Shown in pieces: positions 7,455 through 12,751 of a DNA stretch of 15,123 nt (position 1 is its first letter; every line of letters begins with the position of its first letter). The position numbers and the translations under genes are program-made. Location: positions 1-15,123 of the forward strand of contig CAJYHD010000217.1 of NCBI GenBank assembly GCA_913773715.1. Direction: 5' to 3'. The DNA is from an uncultured Sphingobium sp. Its GTDB lineage: Bacteria > Pseudomonadota > Alphaproteobacteria > Sphingomonadales > Sphingomonadaceae. The notes beneath the pieces were generated by a model that saw only the letters and a program-made list of their open reading frames with translations, was not told where the DNA came from and did no database searches.

Positions 7455-9617
7455 TCAGAAGATGCCGAGGAACTTCTCGTCCTGCTTCTTCTCTTCCGCT
7501 TTGCTGCCCTTGCCCTTCTCATCCTTGGCTGTGGTGCCGCGCCCGACATCGTCGCGCGGCTGGCCCTTGGTCGTCCGCTGCGCCTGCGCATTGGCTCCAG
7601 CCAGCACCGGCCCGCATGCCGCGCCCTTGGCATCGCCCACATCAACGAACGCCAGCAGCGCGCCGATCGGCGTCGCCGCCAGTCCCAGCGCCGCGCCCGC
7701 GCCTGCGCGCGCCATCAGCTGCGGCGTCAGCACATTGATGCCGGGCTTGGCAAAATAGCCCGTCACCCCGATCGGCGACTGCCCGGAAAACAGGCTGATG
7801 CGCTTGCCATCCGCCCGGATCGCGAGGTCCAGGCTCTCATTCTTGAAGGAAAATCCACCTCGCCCGATGATCACATTCTTCTTCGTGTCGATCAGGATGG
7901 GGTCCGCCGCCGCCAACCCGTCGCGCACTGTAAAGGAGACCAGCCCGCAATTGATCTCCACCGGCTTTTTCAATTTGCCCGAAAACATCTTGGTGATGAA
8001 GGTTCCGATATCGAGTTCGGACAATTGCACGTTACGCGCCCACATCGACCCGGCGGGCAGGATCATCGCGATCCGCCCATTGGCGGACCCCAGCGAGTCA
8101 TGCAGTGAATCGCCTACGCCCGTCATCTCGACCCGGCCCTTAATCGTCCCGCTCGTGCCGGATTCCGCCACGCCCCAGCGCGCGAGCAGCTTGCCCATTG
8201 GCGTCGGCGCCAGACGGATGTCATACTTCGTCCGCGCAGGCCGCTGCCGCGCATCGATCCCGATATCGGACGCGACATGCCCGCCTGCCATGTCGAAGGT
8301 CAGCGGTGACAGCGTCAGCATGCTCTTGTCCAGCTTCACCGTCACCGCCGCGTTGGAGATCGGCACATTAGGCGCGCGGATCATCCTCACGCTATAGCGG
8401 ACATTGGCGTCGAAGTTGCGGATCGCCTCGACCCGCAGCGGCGTATCGGGCAGCACGCGCGGCGTCCCCGCCACCGTCTCGATCGCGCCGCTGCCGCCCT
8501 GCGCCTCCAGCCGTTCGGGGTCGTAACCGATGAACGGACCCACATCGATGATGTCCAGCCGCTGGGTCGCCAGGTCGCCGTCGATCAGCGTGCGCCCACC
8601 CGGCTGCGACACGGTAAACCGCCCCGCCAGATCGCTATCGCCGAACCGGCCTTTCAAATGGGTGAAACGCCACTCCTCGCCTGCTTTGGTCAGGTCCGAC
8701 GTAAAGCGATAGGTCCGCGTCGGCGGGATCACCACGCCCAGAAAATCGAACAGCCGTGCCAGATTACGCCCCTGCGCCACCATCTTGAGGTCGCTGCCCT
8801 CCAGCTGCGTCGCGCCCGGTAATGTGCCCGACACATCGACCCGCGTCGCGCCCGCCTCGATCCGCGCGGCCAGCTTGTTGCGGCCGCCTTTCACCGTTTG
8901 ATCGGGCGACAGCAGCCCGCCCCTCACCGTGAAGGGTAAAGCCCGCATCGTCCCGTCGCCCGCAAACCGCACCTCGCTCGCAAAGCGCGTATCCTTGGCC
9001 TTCATCGTCTCAAACCCGATGTCGACGCCCAGCTGCATGCGCGGATCACGATAGCGCAGCGTCGTCCCCGTCAGCAGCGCGCGGCTGACGAGCGGCAGGT
9101 TCAGCGGCTTGCCCTTCTTCCTCGGGTCGCCGAAGGTCCATGTGTTGCTTGCATGATCACGCGACCATTCGAGGTCCACCGCCCCGTTGCGCAACTCTAG
9201 CCACCGCACGCGCACCTTCCGTCCGGAAATCAGGCTTAGCGGCGCGATCCGGCTGTCGATCCGGTCGGCGCGGAAGACATCGGGGCGGCTCGCCCAGCTT
9301 GTATTGGATACGCGCATCTGCTCGGCCACGAACTTGATCGTGATCGGCGCGAAATAGAGCTGGAAGTCGCCGCCTACCCGAACCTGCCGGTTGAGGCTGT
9401 TGCCCAACACATGCTCGAACGGGCGTTTCAGGAACCGCCCCTTGGTCACGAACAGGATCAGCCAGATGGCGAAGAGGATGCCGACGATCCAGATCGCGAT
9501 GCGGGCGGGCAGGGGCATTTCCCGCCATCTCTCCCTGACGCGGCGGACATGATACCCTGCGCGGTTCCCTTGTCCGGGCATGCGCGCGTCCTGCATCTTA
9601 GGATCGAAGTCGGCCAT
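7455..9617 (-). CDS. AsmA-family inner-membrane protein
   Basis: About 720 residues. A cytoplasmic basic N-terminus is followed by one membrane helix (about residues 40-58, IAIWIVGILFAIWLILF) and a large periplasmic region of beta-rich repeats typical of AsmA-like proteins, with AsmA_2-like sequence around residues 540-660 (FITKMFSGKLKKPVEI, GRGGFSFKNESLDLAIRADG, GVTGYFAKPGI). The C-terminus has a glycine/alanine stretch with a single Cys (GAACGP), then a charged Lys/Glu/Asp tail. AsmA relatives (TamB, YhdP, AsmA) are bridge-like proteins implicated in phospholipid traffic to the outer membrane; this role is inferred from family. Start is uncertain: ATG 9617 is the longest, ATG 9596 and ATG 9581 are alternatives, and 9581 has a better AGGA-containing site upstream; neither shortening affects the helix. 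It is followed by the macro-domain gene in the same operon. Confidence 0.88.
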   Translation of the reverse strand: MADFDPKMQDARMPGQGNRAGYHVRRVRERWREMPLPARIAIWIVGILFAIWLILFVTKGRFLKRPFEHVLGNSLNRQVRVGGDFQLYFAPITIKFVAEQMRVSNTSWASRPDVFRADRIDSRIAPLSLISGRKVRVRWLELRNGAVDLEWSRDHASNTWTFGDPRKKGKPLNLPLVSRALLTGTTLRYRDPRMQLGVDIGFETMKAKDTRFASEVRFAGDGTMRALPFTVRGGLLSPDQTVKGGRNKLAARIEAGATRVDVSGTLPGATQLEGSDLKMVAQGRNLARLFDFLGVVIPPTRTYRFTSDLTKAGEEWRFTHLKGRFGDSDLAGRFTVSQPGGRTLIDGDLATQRLDIIDVGPFIGYDPERLEAQGGSGAIETVAGTPRVLPDTPLRVEAIRNFDANVRYSVRMIRAPNVPISNAAVTVKLDKSMLTLSPLTFDMAGGHVASDIGIDARQRPARTKYDIRLAPTPMGKLLARWGVAESGTSGTIKGRVEMTGVGDSLHDSLGSANGRIAMILPAGSMWARNVQLSELDIGTFITKMFSGKLKKPVEINCGLVSFTVRDGLAAADPILIDTKKNVIIGRGGFSFKNESLDLAIRADGKRISLFSGQSPIGVTGYFAKPGINVLTPQLMARAGAGAALGLAATPIGALLAFVDVGDAKGAACGPVLAGANAQAQRTTKGQPRDDVGRGTTAKDEKGKGSKAEEKKQDEKFLGIF

Positions 9618-9659
9618 GGCGTGCTTAACGCGACCACAGCCGCTTCGGGTCCGAATCGC

Positions 9660-9688
9660 TTGCTTTGTCCGCGCGCCCGCACTATGCG
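9660..9688 (+). promoter_or_regulatory. Candidate sigma70-type promoter for rpmI-rplT
   Basis: TTGCTT (9660-9665) and TATGCG (9683-9688) are separated by 17 bp, an acceptable GC-rich alphaproteobacterial promoter. It lies about 90 bp upstream of rpmI in the only gap between this gene and the divergent AsmA gene. No infC gene or other recognisable leader is present. An inverted GCGCGC pair (9671-9676, 9686-9691) overlaps it. This is a visual match only. Confidence 0.35.
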
Positions 9689-9776
9689 CGCCCCTTCGCG
9701 ATATTCAGTGAGACCGTCCGGCTAACTAGGGCTGCCGTGGCTGTCTGTAATCGTCGCGCTGCATAAGGAGACGAAA

Positions 9777-9980
9777 ATGCCCAAGATGAAGACCAAGAGC
9801 GGTGTGAAGAAGCGCTTCAAGTTCACCGCCACCGGCAAGGTCAAGCACGGCGTCGCTGGCAAGCGTCACCGCCTGATCAGCCACAACGCCAAATATATTC
9901 GCCAGAACCGCGGCACCAGCGTGCTGTCGGATTCCGATGCCGGTCACGTGCGCCTGTGGGCGCCGTACGGCCTGAAGTAA
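9777..9980 (+). CDS. rpmI: Large ribosomal subunit protein bL35
   Basis: A 67-residue, highly basic 50S protein. The N-terminal [21 protein letters not shown] and the internal H.AKYIRQNR and C-terminal [10 protein letters not shown] segments are diagnostic of bL35. The length is typical. AAGGAG (9765-9770) lies 6 nt before the ATG. It is followed 14 bp later by rplT, the usual bacterial order. Unlike many bacteria, infC is not directly upstream; the neighbour is a divergent AsmA-family gene, so transcription must start in the 9618-9776 gap. Confidence 0.98.
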   Translation: MPKMKTKSGVKKRFKFTATGKVKHGVAGKRHRLISHNAKYIRQNRGTSVLSDSDAGHVRLWAPYGLK

Positions 9981-9994
9981 GAGGAGTCTGACGA

Positions 9995-10360
9995 ATGGCA
10001 CGCGTAAAACGTGGTGTAACCACCAAGGCGAAGCATAAGCGGATTTTGGATCAGGCGAAGGGCTATTATGGCCGTCGCAAGAACACCATCCGTATCGCCC
10101 GTCAGGCTGTCGAAAAGGCCGGCCAGTACGCCTACCGCGATCGCAAGGTCAAGAAGCGCACGTTCCGTGGCCTCTGGATCCAGCGCATCAACGCCGGTGT
10201 CCGTGCGGAAGGTCTGACCTATTCGCAGTTCATGCATGGCCTGAAGCTCGCCGGCGTCGATCTGGACCGCAAGGTTCTGGCCGACATCGCGATGCACGAA
10301 GGCGAAGCGTTCAGCGCGATCATCGCGCAAGCCAAGGCTGCGCTGCCCAAGGCTGCCTGA
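9995..10360 (+). CDS. rplT: Large ribosomal subunit protein bL20
   Basis: A 121-residue basic protein that binds 23S rRNA early in 50S assembly. [59 protein letters not shown] and the C-terminal [13 protein letters not shown] are bL20 signatures, and the length is normal. AGGAG (9982-9986) lies 8 nt before the ATG. In gammaproteobacteria bL20 represses its own operon through the leader RNA; nothing here allows that to be judged. A 6-bp hairpin with GCAA loop (10365-10380) and a strong terminator follow, ending the rpmI-rplT unit before pheS. Confidence 0.98.
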   Translation: MARVKRGVTTKAKHKRILDQAKGYYGRRKNTIRIARQAVEKAGQYAYRDRKVKKRTFRGLWIQRINAGVRAEGLTYSQFMHGLKLAGVDLDRKVLADIAMHEGEAFSAIIAQAKAALPKAA

Positions 10361-10388
10361 TCGAACGATCGCAAGATCGTCCTGAATG

Positions 10389-10426
10389 AAAAGGGCGCCG
10401 GGGCAGAAGCTTCCGGCGCCCTTTTT
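10389..10426 (+). terminator. Intrinsic terminator of the rpmI-rplT operon
   Basis: A perfect 11-bp stem AAGGGCGCCGG / CCGGCGCCCTT (10391-10401, 10413-10423) with an 11-nt loop is followed by a T-run to 10426; extra A residues at 10389-10390 can pair with the T-run, so it may work on both strands. A smaller hairpin with a GCAA tetraloop precedes it at 10365-10380. Confidence 0.92.
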
Positions 10427-10440
10427 CGTATCTTTCCCTA

Positions 10441-10490
10441 TCCCCGTTCGGGCTGAGTACCCCCGTTCGGTTCGAGCGAAGTCGAGAACA
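10441..10490. repeat. REP-like composite tract (sphingomonad-type repeat fragment)
   Basis: CCCCGTTCGG occurs twice (10442-10451 and 10461-10470). The first copy continues as GGCTGAG, and the second continues into TTCGAGCGAAGTCGAG, an imperfect hairpin (10471-10486). Phrases like CGTTCGGGCTGAG and TTCGAGCGAAGTCGAGA are, from memory, parts of dispersed intergenic repeats abundant in sphingomonads and relatives. Here two partial units appear fused directly after the rplT terminator. It is a different family from the repeats flanking the GIY-YIG gene. Confidence 0.55.
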
Positions 10491-10497
10491 TTCCAGC

Positions 10498-10521
10498 ACG
10501 GACCGTCCAAATATGGTCCGT
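10498..10521. repeat. Inverted repeat upstream of the RhtB-type gene
   Basis: ACGGACC (10498-10504) and GGTCCGT (10515-10521) form a 7-bp inverted repeat around a 10-nt, AT-rich centre, ending 24 bp before the exporter start codon. It could be an operator or a leftover of the neighbouring repeat tract. Confidence 0.35.
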
Positions 10522-10545
10522 CCGCTTCAAGCAAAGGCAAACCCC

Positions 10546-11160
10546 ATGTCGCTGCATCTCTGGTGGATCTACGTCACGGCCGTCTTCCTCATTTCGGCGA
10601 CGCCCGGCCCCAACATGCTGCACGTCATGGCGCAGAGCATCGCCCACGGCCCGCGCAAGGCGGTTGCCACGATGGCGGGCCTCATGAGCGCTGTCCTCCT
10701 CTGCCTCGTCGCCTCCGCGCTCGGTCTCGGCGCGTTGTTGAAAGCCTCGCCGCGCCTGTTCGACATACTGCGCTATGCGGGCGTCGCCTATCTCCTCTAC
10801 CTCGGCGTCAAGGCGTGGCGCGCACCCGTCGGCGGCCCCGATGACGCGCGCCCCGTCCGCTCCGACCGCGCGCTCTACGCGACGGGCCTGCTCACCGGCC
10901 TCTCCAACCCCAAGCTCATCATCTTCGCCGCCGCGCTCTTCCCCCAGTTCATCACACTCGACCGTCCGTTCTGGAGCCAACTCGCCATCCTCATCGTCAC
11001 CTTCGTCGTGATCGAAAGCTTCTGGTACGGCGTCTATGCGACAGGCGGCCTGCGCCTCGCCCGCTGGCTCGCCCCCGCCAACCGCCAGCGCCTGTTCAAC
11101 CGGGGCACGGGGCTGCTGTTCATCGGTTTCGGCGGCGCACTGCTGGGCGCGCGGGCTTAA
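10546..11160 (+). CDS. RhtB/LysE-family amino-acid exporter
   Basis: A 204-residue inner-membrane protein with about six helices. Family signatures are TPGPNML (19-25) in the first helix, the G-rich small-residue stretch MAGLMSAVLLCLVASALGLG, YLLYLGVKAWR before the central hydrophilic loop, and GLLTGLSNPKLIIFAAALFPQFI opening the second half. Members export threonine, homoserine, lysine or other amino acids and analogues; the substrate cannot be deduced. Start ATG 10546 follows AAAGG (10533-10537) by 8 nt; the frame opens earlier at 10513 but that extension is not hydrophobic and overlaps the upstream inverted repeat. It sits between rplT and pheS, interrupting the common rplT-pheS adjacency, and is followed by the repeat-flanked GIY-YIG gene. 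Confidence 0.9.
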   Translation: MSLHLWWIYVTAVFLISATPGPNMLHVMAQSIAHGPRKAVATMAGLMSAVLLCLVASALGLGALLKASPRLFDILRYAGVAYLLYLGVKAWRAPVGGPDDARPVRSDRALYATGLLTGLSNPKLIIFAAALFPQFITLDRPFWSQLAILIVTFVVIESFWYGVYATGGLRLARWLAPANRQRLFNRGTGLLFIGFGGALLGARA

Positions 11161-11173
11161 ACGCCTAAAGCTA

Positions 11174-11186
11174 CCGTCATCCCCGC
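11174..11186 (+). repeat. Degenerate half-copy of the GIY-YIG flanking repeat
   Basis: CCGTCATCCCCGC (11174-11186) matches CCGTCATTCCCGC (11197-11209), the start of the left flanking repeat, at 12 of 13 positions, 23 bp upstream. It lacks the second palindrome arm. It suggests an older or truncated repeat copy at this site, though the C-rich sequence makes chance similarity possible. Confidence 0.4.
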
Positions 11187-11197
11187 CCCCCCTCATC

Positions 11198-11226
11198 CGT
11201 CATTCCCGCGAAGGCGGGAATCCATC
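11198..11226 (+). repeat. Left REP-like palindromic repeat flanking GIY-YIG gene
   Basis: A 29-bp unit containing a perfect hairpin: ATTCCCGC (11202-11209), loop GAAG, GCGGGAAT (11214-11221), with CGTC before and CCATC after. It is the exact reverse complement of 11595-11623. The core is a common intergenic palindrome type in proteobacteria. No T-run follows, so it is not a typical terminator. Confidence 0.9.
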
Positions 11227-11240
11227 CCCGGACCTTTCCC

Positions 11241-11567
11241 ATGCGGCGCGACTTCGACCCCACCGTCTATCTGCTCGCCAGCCACAGGAACGGAACGCTG
11301 TACATCGGAGTCACATCAAATCTGCTCCAACGGCTGCATCAACACCGTTCCGGCTTGATCGAAGGGTTCACCAGCGACTACGGGGTCAAGCGACTGGTCT
11401 GGTTCGAAGGCGGCGCTTCGATGGAAGAAGCGATCCGACGCGAGAAGCAGATCAAGAAGTGGAACAGGCAATGGAAGATCGACCTGATCGAGCGGAACAA
11501 CCCGGATTGGAACGATCTGGCCGTCGCGCTAGGGTTTGAGCCATTGGAAAGCCGACGCATCGGTTGA
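11241..11567 (+). CDS. Short GIY-YIG nuclease-family protein
   Basis: A 108-residue stand-alone GIY-YIG domain, the fold of UvrC's N-terminal nuclease and of homing endonucleases. Visible features are the degenerate first motif VYLLAS (9-14), TLYIGVT (19-25) with the YIG triplet, the helix LLQRLHQHRSG with its conserved Arg, GVKRLVWFE, and EEAIRREKQIKKW with the metal-binding Glu candidate. It ends with PDWNDLAVALGF, typical of the short proteins often annotated as GIY-YIG nuclease or mislabelled UvrC. Length is normal and the active-site pattern appears intact. No Shine-Dalgarno sequence precedes ATG 11241 (the upstream bases are C/T-rich), so expression may be low or driven by read-through. 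It is bracketed by inverted copies of a REP-like palindrome, the left one ending 14 bp before the start. Cellular role unknown. Confidence 0.88.
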   Translation: MRRDFDPTVYLLASHRNGTLYIGVTSNLLQRLHQHRSGLIEGFTSDYGVKRLVWFEGGASMEEAIRREKQIKKWNRQWKIDLIERNNPDWNDLAVALGFEPLESRRIG

Positions 11568-11594
11568 GCGTCGTTTGAATTGGATAGCGCGGGA

Positions 11595-11623
11595 GATGGA
11601 TTCCCGCCTTCGCGGGAATGACG
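11595..11623 (-). repeat. Right REP-like palindromic repeat, adjoining pheS start
   Basis: The exact 29-bp reverse complement of 11198-11226. The hairpin arms are ATTCCCGC (11600-11607) and GCGGGAAT (11612-11619) with loop CTTC. The unit ends 3 bp before the likely pheS ATG at 11627 and the hairpin ends 7 nt before it, covering the place where a ribosome-binding site would normally lie. Confidence 0.9.
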
Positions 11624-11626
11624 AGC

Positions 11627-12751
11627 ATGAGTGAAATAGCCAATCTCAAATCCGGCCTTCTCGCCGACATCGCCGCCGCCGACACGCTCGACGCGCTCGA
11701 AGGCCTGCGCGTCGGGGCGCTCGGCAAGAGCGGGGTCATCACCGGCCTCTTGAAGACCCTCGGCCCGATGTCGCCGGAGGAGCGCCTCGAAAAAGGCCCG
11801 CCGATTCAGGATCTGCGCGAAAGCGTCACCGCCGCGATCGCCGACCGCAAGGCCGCGCTCGAACAGGCGGCGCTCGACGCCCGCCTCGCGTCGGAACGGA
11901 TCGACATGACGCTGCCCGCCGATGCAGGCGCGCAAGGCTCCGTCCATCCGGTCAGCCAAGTCATGGACGAACTCGCCGAAATCTTCGCCGGCCTCGGCTT
12001 CTCGGTCGCTACTGGGCCGGAGATCGAGGACGACTGGCACAATTTCACCGCGCTCAACATTCCCGAGACGCACCCGGCGCGCGCGATGCACGACACCTTC
12101 TATGTTTACCCCGAAACTACCGAGCGAGAGATTGTAGATAAGTGGGCGGCAGGTCCGCAGATGCTGCTGCGCACCCATACGTCTCCGGTCCAGATCCGCA
12201 CGATGATGAACGGCACTCCGCCGCCCATCCGCATCATCGCGCCCGGCCGTGTCTATCGCAGCGACAGCGACGCCACCCACACGCCGATGTTCCACCAGAT
12301 CGAAGGGCTGGTGATCGACAAGGGCATCACGCTCGGTCATCTCAAATGGACGCTCGAAACCTTCCTCAAGGCTTTCTTTGAGCGTGAGGACATCGTCCTG
12401 CGCCTGCGCCCCAGCTACTTCCCCTTCACCGAACCCTCGGTCGAGGTCGATGTCGGCTACACGCTGGTAAACGGCCAGCGCGTGATCGGCGGTGACGGCG
12501 ACGCAAGCGATGGCGGCTGGCTCGAGGTGCTGGGCAGCGGCATGGTCAACCGTCGCGTGATCGAGGCATGCGGCCTCGACCCCGACGAATGGCAGGGCTT
12601 CGCCTTCGGCACCGGGGTCGATCGCCTCGCCATGCTCAAATATGGGATGAACGACTTGCGCGCTTTCTTCGACGGCGACCTGCGCTGGCTCAAGCATTAC
12701 GGCTTCTCGGCGCTCGACGTCCCCACGCTGTCGGGAGGAGTCGGCGCATGA
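11627..12751 (+). CDS. pheS: Phenylalanyl-tRNA synthetase alpha subunit
   Basis: A 374-residue catalytic subunit of the (alpha-beta)2 enzyme that charges tRNA-Phe. It has an N-terminal coiled-coil tRNA-binding arm (about 1-95) and a class II core from about 105. Motif 1 lies around [12 protein letters not shown] (129-140), motif 2 around [26 protein letters not shown] (202-227), and motif 3 around [17 protein letters not shown] (324-340). Ala326 is the pocket residue equivalent to E. coli Ala294. ATG 11627 (MSEIANL) fits the family N-terminus; an in-frame ATG at 11618 lies inside the upstream repeat hairpin and adds only MTS. No good Shine-Dalgarno is visible, because the repeat occupies that region. 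The stop overlaps the pheT start as ATGA, so translation is coupled. Confidence 0.97.
   Translation: MSEIANLKSGLLADIAAADTLDALEGLRVGALGKSGVITGLLKTLGPMSPEERLEKGPPIQDLRESVTAAIADRKAALEQAALDARLASERIDMTLPADAGAQGSVHPVSQVMDELAEIFAGLGFSVATGPEIEDDWHNFTALNIPETHPARAMHDTFYVYPETTEREIVDKWAAGPQMLLRTHTSPVQIRTMMNGTPPPIRIIAPGRVYRSDSDATHTPMFHQIEGLVIDKGITLGHLKWTLETFLKAFFEREDIVLRLRPSYFPFTEPSVEVDVGYTLVNGQRVIGGDGDASDGGWLEVLGSGMVNRRVIEACGLDPDEWQGFAFGTGVDRLAMLKYGMNDLRAFFDGDLRWLKHYGFSALDVPTLSGGVGA

Larger units (their letters stand above)
11198..11623 (+). mobile_element. Putative single-gene REP/GIY-YIG cassette
   Basis: A 426-bp unit made of a 29-bp palindromic repeat, a 108-codon GIY-YIG endonuclease gene, and a perfect inverted copy of the repeat. 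The whole unit lies between the exporter gene and pheS. Seen directly: the two repeats are identical over 29 bp in opposite orientation and diverge immediately outside and inside. Inferred: the unit can move or be copied as a block, with the nuclease acting on the repeat or its target. No transposase gene is present. No clear target-site duplication is seen at the outer edges. Confidence 0.45.

Noticed and set aside
7317..8108. A 263-codon plus-strand frame opposite the macro-domain and AsmA genes
   Set aside because: It straddles two genes on the other strand, one with a strong ribosome-binding site, and its Arg/His-rich product shows no domain.
9618..9776. Autoregulatory leader or riboswitch ahead of rpmI
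   Set aside because: The 159-bp gap contains only small GC-rich inverted repeats; no known leader structure can be recognised by eye.
10438..11196. A 252-codon minus-strand frame opposite the RhtB-type exporter
   Set aside because: It is antisense to a protein with clear LysE/RhtB motifs and begins inside repeat sequence.
11198..11226. Left palindrome as an intrinsic terminator for the exporter gene
   Set aside because: No T-run follows on either strand, and an exact inverted copy occurs on the far side of the GIY-YIG gene, so a repeat element explains it better.
11187..11634. Target-site duplication around the GIY-YIG cassette
   Set aside because: Sequences just outside the two repeats do not match as direct repeats; only a short CTCAT-like similarity is present in inverted sense, which is within chance.
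11378..12697. A 439-codon minus-strand frame opposite the GIY-YIG gene and pheS
   Set aside because: It runs antisense through two recognised genes and the right repeat, and has no family resemblance; GC-rich shadow.
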